A stretch of DNA of 28,804 nucleotides from a virus. Of this stretch, positions 21,875-28,804 are shown in pieces. The DNA is taken from the IMG/VR virus record IMGVR_UViG_3300008266_000344, positions 1-28,804 of that record, one strand, 5' to 3'. The position numbers and the translations under genes are program-made. Positions within the stretch are counted from its first letter, which is position 1, and every line of letters starts with the position of its first letter. Below the pieces are notes generated by a model. That model was not told where the DNA came from. It ran no database searches and was given only the letters and a program-made list of their open reading frames with translations.

Positions 21875-22267
21875 TTAAATTTTCTTAGCTTTAATCTGAC
21901 GACCATCAAGTACTATAGGTGCAGCACCGTTATGCCACACCCAAAAACCAATAGGCATCTTAGGGTTACAGTCAATAGTATGTGACCAGTGAGAATGGTA
22001 AGTAGAACCAGCCCAACCATATGTGTTCTTGTCATCGTGACCAGTCTCATCTAACTGATCTGTACCTGGGTAACGACATAGACGACCACGTAGTACATCT
22101 CCAGCACCAGCGGGATACTCAACACGCAGTACTACAGTCCATTCCCATACACCAGTTTCAGGAACTACAAATTTATCTTTACCTTGAAACTTTACATAAG
22201 TCCAAGTCTTAGGTGGAATAGATTGCTTTGCTTTACCTGATTCATCTTTAAATAAAATACCACTCAT
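21875..22267 (-). CDS. Hypothetical beta-rich protein after the endolysin, 130 aa
   Basis: Start ATG at 22267 overlaps the endolysin stop in an ATGA junction. The protein is rich in Trp and beta-like segments (TWTYVKFQGKDKFVV, GVWEWTVVLRVEYPAGAG, GFWVWHNGAAPIVL), with several His/Gly near the middle. The pattern suggests a beta-sandwich such as a carbohydrate- or tail-surface-binding module. It is the terminal gene of the leftward operon. It could be a cell-wall-binding partner of the M23 endolysin, which lacks a binding domain, or a minor virion protein; both are inferences. Confidence 0.7.
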   Translation of the reverse strand: MSGILFKDESGKAKQSIPPKTWTYVKFQGKDKFVVPETGVWEWTVVLRVEYPAGAGDVLRGRLCRYPGTDQLDETGHDDKNTYGWAGSTYHSHWSHTIDCNPKMPIGFWVWHNGAAPIVLDGRQIKAKKI

Positions 22268-22656
22268 AGTGCTAATACTCCCTTTGGGTCTAAGTCTTTG
22301 CTTGTGCTCCAGCGAGGTCCATTTCTGAGCTCTACGTGAAGATGGGGACCTGATGAGTTACCTGTATTACCAGATTTTCCGATGACCTGATTTTTGGAAA
22401 CCTTATCGCCTGGCTTGACCAGCGACTTGCTTAAGTGAGCATAGATAAAGAATGTTCCATCAGGCAAGGCTTCTACAATTTGTACGCCATATGATTTTCC
22501 CCAGTTAGCATTAGCAACTACGCCATCAGCAACTGCAAGAACTTCTGTACCTACTGGCACTGCAAAGTCACAGCCCGTGTGGTAACCTTTTGACCACATC
22601 TTCCCACGGCGTTTATATTCGCATGTGATCTTTCCATCTTTGATTGGCAAAGCCAT
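22264..22656 (-). CDS. M23-family peptidase, putative endolysin, 130 aa
   Basis: M23 metallopeptidases cut cross-bridges or stem peptides in peptidoglycan. The zinc ligands and catalytic residues are visible: H26 and D30 (GYHTGCDFAVPVG), H74 (YAHLS), and H105-x-H107 (GPHLHVEL). The remaining lysostaphin-like segments VADGVVANANW and PGDKVSKNQVIGKSGNTGNSSG are in order. The protein is just the catalytic domain: no signal peptide and no cell-wall-binding domain. It overlaps the upstream membrane gene by 1 base (TAATG) and sits in a lysis-like block, so endolysin is favoured over a virion hydrolase. Confidence 0.9.
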   Translation of the reverse strand: MALPIKDGKITCEYKRRGKMWSKGYHTGCDFAVPVGTEVLAVADGVVANANWGKSYGVQIVEALPDGTFFIYAHLSKSLVKPGDKVSKNQVIGKSGNTGNSSGPHLHVELRNGPRWSTSKDLDPKGVLAL

Positions 22657-22838
22657 TAGTCTTCATCCTCTTCTCTTAATGGTATAGTTACTAGCCACAG
22701 AATAAAACCAACCATGATTAAAACTCCTGTAACTTTCTTTGCACTGCCATCTAATGTAAAGTAAGCAATACCGAGTCCGACCAAGGTGTATGTCTCAGCC
22801 GTAATTTCTTTAAAGTACTTCTTGATCTTGTTAAACAA
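22656..22838 (-). CDS. Small membrane protein, holin candidate, 60 aa
   Basis: The start is TTG at 22838, supported by AGGAG with 10 bases of spacing inside the end of the upstream gene. Two hydrophobic segments (TYTLVGLGIAYFTL at about 16-29 and VTGVLIMVGFILWLVTI at about 37-53) and a charged acidic end (REEDED) are typical of small class II holins. It is directly next to the M23 endolysin. The other membrane protein at 23691-23939 is a second holin candidate; one may act as an antiholin (inference). Confidence 0.65.
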   Translation of the reverse strand: MFNKIKKYFKEITAETYTLVGLGIAYFTLDGSAKKVTGVLIMVGFILWLVTIPLREEDED

Positions 22839-23687
22839 TTACTTAAGTCTCCTGACTTGAGCTAGTTGACCTACGATTACTGCAGCCACTACGACACCTT
22901 GAGATTCTTCTCTTTCTTCTGGTGTCATGTCACTTCCGATAGCCATAATTGCCTCAGCAGCAGCTGCAATCTGTACAATTCCAGGTACATTTTCTAGGTA
23001 GGTTGGTAGTTGGATACTAACCTCTTCTAAAAACTGCTCTGTGTCGCTTACAGGGGCAGCAATCGCTATTGTAGGCTCTGGTTCTGGGGTTTCTTCAGGG
23101 ACTATTTCAGGGGTTGGAGCTTCTATAGGAGTAGGGGAAGGGTCAGGCTCAACTTCTACAACTTCTTCCACAGATTCTGATGGAATAGGAGTTGGCTCTG
23201 GTTCAGGTGTAACACTAGGGGTTACTACTGGGACTGGTTCTATGATAGGCTCAGGGGATGGTGATTCACTTTGAGTAGGTTCAGGTATTGGCGTTGGCTC
23301 TGGGTCCAAACTTGGTACAACACTTGGGACTGGCTCAGGTTCTACAGTCTCCGTAGGTTCTGGCGTAGGTTCAATAACGACAGGAGTGGGTGACGGAGCA
23401 ATACCGTTGTAGTATCTGAGTGGACTATCTACTGGTAGTTCATCACTAACGTACGTTGTGTATGGTCCAGCATATCCACCCTCACACCATAGCCTTGGTA
23501 TTTCACCACGACCATTAAAGAATTGATTACTGTTATCCCATCCAACTTGATACGTACGCTCTTCACCCTGCTCGTTAGCACAGATGATTGTAGTCATTGC
23601 TGATTCAGCGAAGGCACCAGTTGGACTGAACACCATTAACGAACCTACAATAAAAGAAACAATCCCTAACTGGATTTTTCTTTTCAA
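22839..23687 (-). CDS. Secreted Pro/Glu-rich protein with C-terminal hydrophobic segment, 282 aa
   Basis: TTG at 23687 starts a clear signal peptide: a basic KRK, then a hydrophobic LGIVSFIVGSLMVF and AFA before a predicted cut after residue 27. A small N-terminal domain with two Cys (C36, C68; possible disulphide) follows, then a long Pro/Glu/Thr/Ser-rich linker (about 97-207) that could span cell wall. The C-terminal part has a helical segment and a hydrophobic stretch GVVVAAVIVGQLAQV ending in RRLK. The layout (exported, wall-spanning, possibly anchored at both ends) is unusual in a phage lysis block. Possible roles are envelope disruption or surface alteration of infected cells. No family is recognised. 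Confidence 0.75.
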   Translation of the reverse strand: MKRKIQLGIVSFIVGSLMVFSPTGAFAESAMTTIICANEQGEERTYQVGWDNSNQFFNGRGEIPRLWCEGGYAGPYTTYVSDELPVDSPLRYYNGIAPSPTPVVIEPTPEPTETVEPEPVPSVVPSLDPEPTPIPEPTQSESPSPEPIIEPVPVVTPSVTPEPEPTPIPSESVEEVVEVEPDPSPTPIEAPTPEIVPEETPEPEPTIAIAAPVSDTEQFLEEVSIQLPTYLENVPGIVQIAAAAEAIMAIGSDMTPEEREESQGVVVAAVIVGQLAQVRRLK

Positions 23688-23690
23688 TTG

Positions 23691-23939
23691 TTACTTAGAC
23701 TTCTTCTCGTTAGCTTTAGCAAATGAGTCATTGATTTCTTTATCATCAAGTCTACCATCACCAAGATAGCCACGAGCTAAAGATTCAGATACAACTGCAA
23801 CACCCATGATTGCTGCTAGTGCAGCAGACTTCCAAGTATCAATACCCAGTAGTGCACCAGCACCAAGGGTACCCATAACGGATGCAATAACTACAGCTAC
23901 CATGCGACCTGAGATGTCTTTGATTTGCTTCTTACTCAT
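23691..23939 (-). CDS. Holin-like membrane protein, 82 aa
   Basis: ATG at 23939 follows the stop of the tail gene directly, with AGGA about 10 bases upstream. Two membrane helices are evident: MVAVVIASVMGTLGAGALLGI (13-33) and SAALAAIMGVAVVSESL (38-54). The C-terminus is charged, with DGRLDDKEINDSFAKAN, a segment resembling the tail of actinophage holins. This is the better of the two holin candidates. It lies upstream of the endolysin by two genes. Confidence 0.7.
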   Translation of the reverse strand: MSKKQIKDISGRMVAVVIASVMGTLGAGALLGIDTWKSAALAAIMGVAVVSESLARGYLGDGRLDDKEINDSFAKANEKKSK

Positions 23940-25946
23940 TTATAGTTTCCTAACTGTTACTAGTAATGTGCCACCAAAGCCACTACTATTTTTATCTGGA
24001 GAAGATTCATTACTAAATCTAACTTCTTCAATTACGCCATTATATTTTTCACCAGTACGGTAGTCAGTTACATTAACAAACTTACCTGTCTCTTCAATAG
24101 CTTCAATGCGCTGGATATATTCCATAGCACGACCATCGTAGCCAAAGATAGAGTTGTATCTATCCATCTCATTGTCATAACAAGATAGTGGATACTGATA
24201 CAAACGTTGACGACGTGTAGCTGGCACTGCCTTAATCTGGTAAGCCTCAAGTACTGGTAGTTCTTGGTCATCTGTTACGTTGTTAAATACAAACTTAAGG
24301 GATATGTATTCTTGCTTGTTTTCAAGAGTACTAGTCATAAGTACATCTTGATTACTTAGACCCTCGGACAAGATAGCCAGTGAACTTGTAGTTCCATTCT
24401 TGTCAATGGTGTACACGGTAACGTTGTCACCTTGACCAGTTGTGCACTGTACGTTTAGGTAACGGAAGAACTTAGGTTCAACCGTACCGTAACGAATCTT
24501 ACCTGTTTGTAACCAACCACTTGAACGCTTAAGTGAACTATGTTCAACTTGAAGTTCACCAGTTCCATCTTCCTGAACAACCATAACTAAACGATTGTTT
24601 AAGTTATATACTTCAGTTGCTTCTGAACTTGATGGTTGTAAGTTTGTCTGATACTCAAGATCGTATGCGTATGCAAAAGTTCCATCATTAAATGATTGAG
24701 TTAAGTCAATACGAATTAGTATGGCATTTGTGTAAGCACCAGCATCTGCTTTAGTCGCAGCGTAAATGTATGTACCACGTTCAGTAAATCCATTAACTGG
24801 ATAAGAAGTTTCAACTAACAAAGGACCAAGAATTAAATCACCATCAGTACCAATTGAACAAATTCTTACTCCCCTATTGGTTCCAACAACTAAGTATCCT
24901 AAGTAGAAGTGAATTGCTTTAACTAACTCACCATCAGGAAGGGTAACACTTACAGTTGAACTAGATACGTCTGGAAGTAACGTTCCATTATTTGTGGATG
25001 TTGGCGTACCATCAAAAGGTATCTTCCAAATCTCACCGCTATTACCAGCATTTCCTGAAGCGTAAATGTGTGTTTGTCCACCAGCAATGTCATTCCAAAC
25101 AAAGGTAGAATCAAGGTGAGTTCTGGAGTCATATTGTTTGCCAACAGGTAGTGCCCCACTGTGTGCGTTAGTGTTTCCTTGACTGTCATCCAAAAGATTT
25201 AGTACATGATTTTCACCAAAGAAAATAAATCCTTTAGCATACTTAACAAATGCATTTGTAGTAGCACTATGTCTAGCAAATACCACATCAGAATCTAATG
25301 TACCAACAGTTCCTCTATGTATAGCACCAGTGCAAGTAGCGTAGTATTTTCCACCAGATGTTGTTACTGAGGTAAATGGGAAATCAGAACCACTATGTCC
25401 CTGTGGGTATGAAGTTGCTGTGTGGACATAGTTTGCAGTTGTAGCGGCAGAGTTATCATTAAGGGTAATTCTTTTTAGTACACCATTAGCATCACCAGAT
25501 ACAAGTACATCAGTACCAGCATTGTTGCCAGTAGCAGCATTGATTCCAGCAGCACCTGTGTACGCATGAAATACATCTGGAAGTAATGTAGCTTCTCCAA
25601 TAGTCCATACATCTATACCGCGACTATCAGCAAACCTATGCGTTACATGCTCCAAGTCTGTGCCTGGTTCATAGAATGAAATACCGCTACCATTATGCCA
25701 AGATGTTTGTGAACGTAGCCACCAACCAGTAAGCGATTGCTCGCCAGGTTCTGGACTGTTATCAAACTGATCCTTCTTGTATGGAGCAGTCTCACGACGA
25801 TATGGATTCTGATTATTAACAGCAACAATAAATGGTAGATCATCAATAACAATATCGTAAGCTATATCAGTTAAATTAAATGTTGCTTCTGTTGATGTAA
25901 CAGCAAGGTCAATCGGGACATCTTCTGTAATGTCATAAGTAGGCAC
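23940..25946 (-). CDS. Tail protein, probably beta-propeller-like minor tail protein, 668 aa
   Basis: GTG at 25946 is preceded by AAGGAG with 5-6 bases of spacing. The protein is beta-rich, with repeating blade-like motifs of strand-turn-strand in the middle (TDVLVSGDANGVLKRITL; AIHRGTVGTLDSDVVFA; KGFIFFGENHVLNLLDD; THIYASGNAGNSGEIWKIPF; KAIHFYLGYLVVGTNRGVRI), suggestive of a beta-propeller. The C-terminal ~120 residues look like a second beta domain (NVTVYTIDKNGTTSSLAILSE). It neighbours the collar fibre and the lysis genes, so a distal tail or host-recognition role is likely (inference). Confidence 0.78.
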   Translation of the reverse strand: MPTYDITEDVPIDLAVTSTEATFNLTDIAYDIVIDDLPFIVAVNNQNPYRRETAPYKKDQFDNSPEPGEQSLTGWWLRSQTSWHNGSGISFYEPGTDLEHVTHRFADSRGIDVWTIGEATLLPDVFHAYTGAAGINAATGNNAGTDVLVSGDANGVLKRITLNDNSAATTANYVHTATSYPQGHSGSDFPFTSVTTSGGKYYATCTGAIHRGTVGTLDSDVVFARHSATTNAFVKYAKGFIFFGENHVLNLLDDSQGNTNAHSGALPVGKQYDSRTHLDSTFVWNDIAGGQTHIYASGNAGNSGEIWKIPFDGTPTSTNNGTLLPDVSSSTVSVTLPDGELVKAIHFYLGYLVVGTNRGVRICSIGTDGDLILGPLLVETSYPVNGFTERGTYIYAATKADAGAYTNAILIRIDLTQSFNDGTFAYAYDLEYQTNLQPSSSEATEVYNLNNRLVMVVQEDGTGELQVEHSSLKRSSGWLQTGKIRYGTVEPKFFRYLNVQCTTGQGDNVTVYTIDKNGTTSSLAILSEGLSNQDVLMTSTLENKQEYISLKFVFNNVTDDQELPVLEAYQIKAVPATRRQRLYQYPLSCYDNEMDRYNSIFGYDGRAMEYIQRIEAIEETGKFVNVTDYRTGEKYNGVIEEVRFSNESSPDKNSSGFGGTLLVTVRKL

Positions 25947-25955
25947 TTATGCTCC

Positions 25956-27137
25956 TTAGAATTTAATAATGTAATTGACTACGATGTATGGTTGCAAGTT
26001 ATTGTGCGCCAATCCGCCACCAGTTGTACCAACCGATGGTTGAGAATCACCAATACCATTGGCTGTAACACCACTACTTCCACTGCCATAATCATTGCCT
26101 GAATCAAATACAATTTGACCACTATGATTATGAGCTGGTATTTGTGTTACGTCAAGAGTTACTTCTTTTACTCCACCAGTTTCAGCAAGTGCATCAAACT
26201 CTACTTGAGTTGAGTCAAGTCCAACAGGAACTTTACCCTTTAGGTTAGGAACATTAAATGTAGTTGTAGTGTCACCTGCACCATAAGTTGTACCAATTAC
26301 ACCAAATAGCGTTGCATACGTAGTACGTGATATTGTTTGCCCATCACATAAAAAGTAACCAGCAGGTATATTGTTACTAGCACCAGCATAAGAAGCAATT
26401 ACACCAGCAGGTACTGCAACAGTAATAGCAGCACTTAACGCATTTAATTGAGTTTGAATAGAAGAAGTAACACCATCTACATAGCTAAGTTCAGTAGATG
26501 TTATAGTTCCTACTGAAGTTGTTGATGGTAGTACTACTGTTCCAGTAAATGTAGGACTAACACTAGGTGCTTTAGCATCTATTTGTGTTTGAATGCTAGA
26601 TGTAACTCCATCAACATAATTAAGTTCAGCAGTAGATGCAAGTACACCATCCATAATATTAAGTTCTGCTGTGCTTGCAGTAATACCATCAAGTACATTT
26701 AACTCTGTTGATGTAGCAGTAAGAGTAACATTCTCATTAATTTTTGGTGTAGTTAATGTTTTGTTAGTAAGAGTTTGTGTGTTTGTTGTACCAACTACAG
26801 CTCCTGTAGCACCATGAACAGCAGTAGCATCAATGTGGTTCTGTGCATCTTGCAAGTCACGACCAGTAATCATGTGCTTTACTATCTGCCCAGCAGTGTG
26901 TGTCTGTGCAGTAGTGCCATCCTGAGCACGAGTAACCTTTAAAGTTGGTGCAGATACACCAGACTGGTCTGCATCAACAGTAATAATTTCTTCAATTGCC
27001 GTGTCTGGGTTAAGTACCAAAGTATACGGTGGACTAGGAAGATTAGTTATGTTGTCAAGAGTAATCTGAGTAGCAATGTTAGATACGTTACCTGCTAATG
27101 CTTTCTCAGATGCAATGGAAGAGTAATTGCGTGCCAT
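25956..27137 (-). CDS. Tail fibre with phage tail-collar domain, 393 aa
   Basis: The N-terminal ~100 residues form a virion-attachment-like domain (LPSPPYTLVLNPDTAIEEIITVD; TVRAQDG-type segment). Residues 140-225 carry repeated S-T-(A)-E-L-N-x-x-D-G motifs at about 143, 155, 168 and 214 that form a fibre shaft. Residues about 243-308 match the tail-collar domain: AGVIASYAGASNNIPAGYFL with C264DGQ, then LFGVIGTTYGAGDTTTTFNVP and NLKGKVPVGLD. The C-terminal His/Gly-rich segment (IPAHNHSGQIV, NNLQPYIVVNYIIKF) is the typical ending. It is the probable host-receptor-binding fibre, and the host range determinant. Confidence 0.92.
   Translation of the reverse strand: MARNYSSIASEKALAGNVSNIATQITLDNITNLPSPPYTLVLNPDTAIEEIITVDADQSGVSAPTLKVTRAQDGTTAQTHTAGQIVKHMITGRDLQDAQNHIDATAVHGATGAVVGTTNTQTLTNKTLTTPKINENVTLTATSTELNVLDGITASTAELNIMDGVLASTAELNYVDGVTSSIQTQIDAKAPSVSPTFTGTVVLPSTTSVGTITSTELSYVDGVTSSIQTQLNALSAAITVAVPAGVIASYAGASNNIPAGYFLCDGQTISRTTYATLFGVIGTTYGAGDTTTTFNVPNLKGKVPVGLDSTQVEFDALAETGGVKEVTLDVTQIPAHNHSGQIVFDSGNDYGSGSSGVTANGIGDSQPSVGTTGGGLAHNNLQPYIVVNYIIKF
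26447..26711 (-). repeat. Repeated T(A)ELNxxDG coding units in the tail fibre
   Basis: Within the fibre gene, four copies of a short S-T-(A)-E-L-x-x-x-D-G unit are encoded. Two longer units with YVDGVTSSIQTQ are near-identical in protein sequence. At DNA level the two long units around 26440-26500 and 26577-26635 are similar but not identical, so they have diverged. Such units are a common source of length changes in fibres. Confidence 0.7.
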
Positions 27138-27144
27138 GATTTAC

Positions 27145-28044
27145 CTATCTTGTAAAGTGGATTCTAGTTGGGTTACGATCAGTTAACTTTCGACTTTCTT
27201 CAGCAAGTCTCTTGTCATATAATGCAAGTAGATACTTAGCAGTGTTAGTACCAGCACCATAAGAACGACCAGCAATTTGTGACTGTTGATCAGACTCAGC
27301 AGAACCAAAGGTCAAACGACCTGGATCTACGAATGAAGCTAGCCGCGCTGAAGCACCAAGAACAATTACATCCTTACAAGATTGCGGTAAGCCAGTAACA
27401 ATTTCAAAATCATCATCATTATTATCCATTACAACTGGAGCAGAAGTGTAAAATATTTGTACAGTTCTTCCAGGTTCTATGCCAGAGTATAAGCTAATAC
27501 TATTTTTAGAATTAAAAGCACTAGTGTTAGCCATAGGATCAACACGCCAACCACGAACAGGAAGCCATTCTTTAGATGGACCAGTAGTTTGAAAAGATAC
27601 TCCAAGTACAGTTTCTACTTCATCTGGTAAAGCATACGTTGATCTAGCTGTTGAGTAAGAAAACGTATGAGTATCAGTAGCATATAGATCTGGAAACACA
27701 GCTTGAATAGTATCGTTAATAGCTTCTTTAATATCAACAGATGGGAAGGTAGGAGATACAATTACACGTGTACCAACTGCATGACTAGAAGCAGTTGTAC
27801 CATTGTAACCACGACCATAAGGAGGAATACTAAGTACACCAGTATTGCGGTCATATGAATCTACATAAATAAGTTCGTCATCAATTTGAATAATACCAGT
27901 TGAGATATTAGTAGCAGAAGCAACAGTAATACTAGTAGCCGTTGTATTAACGGCAGCAGTAAGGTGTGTCTGACGATCTTGACGCAGTGTAAAACCTGCT
28001 AACTTACGCGATACTTCATCAGTCATTTGACCAAATGTAGCCAT
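27145..28044 (-). CDS. Putative head-tail adaptor or tail tube protein, 299 aa
   Basis: The start ATG at 28044 overlaps the upstream stop (TAATG). A beta-rich N-terminal part (TATSITVASATNISTGIIQIDDELIYVDSYD) resembles phage virion attachment or hub domains. It is followed by DIKEAINDTIQAVFPDLY and a region typical of tail-adaptor proteins (SCKDVIVLGASARLASF; QQSQIAGRSYGAGTNTAKYLLALYDKRL). It lies directly upstream of the fibre gene. The adaptor label is from sequence character and position, not from a diagnostic motif. It could equally be a virion baseplate-like component. Confidence 0.65.
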   Translation of the reverse strand: MATFGQMTDEVSRKLAGFTLRQDRQTHLTAAVNTTATSITVASATNISTGIIQIDDELIYVDSYDRNTGVLSIPPYGRGYNGTTASSHAVGTRVIVSPTFPSVDIKEAINDTIQAVFPDLYATDTHTFSYSTARSTYALPDEVETVLGVSFQTTGPSKEWLPVRGWRVDPMANTSAFNSKNSISLYSGIEPGRTVQIFYTSAPVVMDNNDDDFEIVTGLPQSCKDVIVLGASARLASFVDPGRLTFGSAESDQQSQIAGRSYGAGTNTAKYLLALYDKRLAEESRKLTDRNPTRIHFTR

Positions 28045-28804
28045 TAGTTACCCTTCATTAGTTCATCACGAATTTTCATAAGAAGCTTTCCAAGTTTGTT
28101 TTGTCCCTTGCCATTTACTTGACCCCAGAAAGTATCTCCCCAAGTGTTACCTTCAATTAAATCTGCAAAACCAGTATCAACTAACTTCTGTTTTAATTCT
28201 GGATTTTGTTGGAACTTTGCACGAAGTCCAGCTTCCATTACTTCTTCACGTATTTTATTCCAATTACTTCTAAGAGTTACTGTTCTACCAATTTTCTTTG
28301 CTTCTCCTGCTGTCTTAGCAGCAAGAATTTTTGCACGTTCAGTTGTATTAGTAGTCTTCATTGCTTGGAAAAAATGCTCAACAGTTGGATAAGTTTCATC
28401 GCCAAATTTAAAAGAAGATTCACTCATATTAGAAAGAAAAGAACTTTCTCCTCTAAAAGAATTAATTGGTTTTAAATCACCGCTATTATAAATATCTTTT
28501 AATTCAGAAAAATCTGATTCATGTGCTTGTTCAAAACTAGTTTCTTTAAGTAATTGATTATGTTTTGTCCAGTCATTATTATTTAATGCATCTAATTCAG
28601 ATTCATAAAGTTCATCAACATTATCTTCAGTTAATCTAACAGTAGATGTACTTTTAGATGTTGATTTAGAAGAAAGTGGTTTTATATTATTTACATTCCA
28701 TGGATCAAACTGTTGCATGTATTCTTGAATAGCACTTCGACCAGATTCTTTAAGCTCACTTGCCGTACCTATGCCAGCAAAGTTTTTAAATTTAGGTGGA
28801 ATAC
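28044..28804 (-). CDS. NADAR/YbiA-domain protein, C-terminal part of a probably larger ORF
   Basis: An internal ATG at 28718 gives 224 residues, but the frame is open to the right edge (upstream codons read IPPKFKNFAGIGTASELKES, with no stop) and the ATG has no ribosome site, so this is likely the end of a larger protein. From that ATG, residues 83-220 are a NADAR (YbiA/DUF1768) domain: FRGESSFLSN (88-97), PTVEHFFQAMK with E114-H115, W153, the conserved M161 and K168, E189, TFWGQ (196-200) and GQNKLGKLLM (205-214). NADAR enzymes cleave N-glycosidic bonds in ADP-ribose-type or riboflavin-pathway compounds. The preceding ~80 residues are polar and disordered. It lies directly upstream of tail genes. 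Confidence 0.85.
   Translation of the reverse strand, partial: IPPKFKNFAGIGTASELKESGRSAIQEYMQQFDPWNVNNIKPLSSKSTSKSTSTVRLTEDNVDELYESELDALNNNDWTKHNQLLKETSFEQAHESDFSELKDIYNSGDLKPINSFRGESSFLSNMSESSFKFGDETYPTVEHFFQAMKTTNTTERAKILAAKTAGEAKKIGRTVTLRSNWNKIREEVMEAGLRAKFQQNPELKQKLVDTGFADLIEGNTWGDTFWGQVNGKGQNKLGKLLMKIRDELMKGN

Noticed and set aside
23041-23274. Gly/Ser-rich plus-strand frame
   Set aside because: It mirrors the Pro/Glu repeat region of the secreted protein on the other strand; low complexity explains the open frame.
26447-26711. CRISPR-like or mobile repeat array
   Set aside because: The repeats are in-frame coding units of a fibre shaft, diverged at DNA level and without uniform spacers.
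1-28804. Integrase, excisionase or repressor marking a temperate phage
   Set aside because: No recombinase signature or CI-like repressor is seen in the window; the lifestyle cannot be judged from this segment alone.

Overview
The window is a piece of a double-stranded DNA tailed-phage genome (or prophage/metagenomic phage contig). Almost every base is coding, genes overlap by ATGA/TAATG junctions, and hallmark genes are present: large terminase, portal, tail-collar fibre, M23 endolysin, holin candidates, DnaB-like helicase and a CHC2/TOPRIM primase. A WhiB-type Fe-S regulator, a family restricted to Actinobacteria and their phages, points to an actinobacterial host. The DNA is clearly AT-rich, so a low-GC actinobacterium such as a freshwater planktonic lineage is a reasonable inference, not a proof.

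Layout. (1) 1-10825, minus strand: a virion operon read leftward: terminase (starts 10825), portal, two small proteins, a 1725-residue virion protein, a 417-residue protein and the start of another gene cut by the left edge. (2) 10826-11413: a non-coding divergent control region with stacked inverted repeats, iterated TGTTAC motifs, short direct repeats and promoter-like boxes. (3) 11414-21797, plus strand: the early/replication operon. It holds small Cys-rich zinc-ribbon proteins, an SSB-like OB-fold protein, a DUF932 protein, WhiB, a RecB/Cas4-like nuclease in two ORFs, a DnaB-like ATPase, a Holliday-junction-resolvase-like nuclease, a primase in two overlapping ORFs, a DUF1599/Nmad1 protein, a metallophosphoesterase and a sigma-factor-like protein as the last gene. 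Several gene junctions carry long GC-rich hairpins. (4) 21806-21856: a hairpin terminator between convergent operons. (5) 21875-28804, minus strand: tail and lysis genes read leftward: a NADAR/YbiA-domain protein open to the right edge, an adaptor-like protein, a collar fibre, a 668-residue tail protein, a holin candidate, a secreted Pro/Glu-rich protein, a small membrane protein, the M23 endolysin and a final unknown.

How it works together (inference): early plus-strand transcription from the control region makes replication, recombination and regulatory proteins. WhiB and the sigma-like protein are the obvious candidates for switching to the two leftward virion/lysis operons. No capsid, tape measure, integrase, tRNA or CRISPR array is visible. 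Capsid genes probably lie beyond the window edges.

The most unusual points are the NADAR domain at the end of a probably larger virion-region protein, the replication/recombination enzymes each divided over two ORFs (nuclease and primase), the secreted proline-rich protein inside the lysis cassette, and the densely structured divergent control region.
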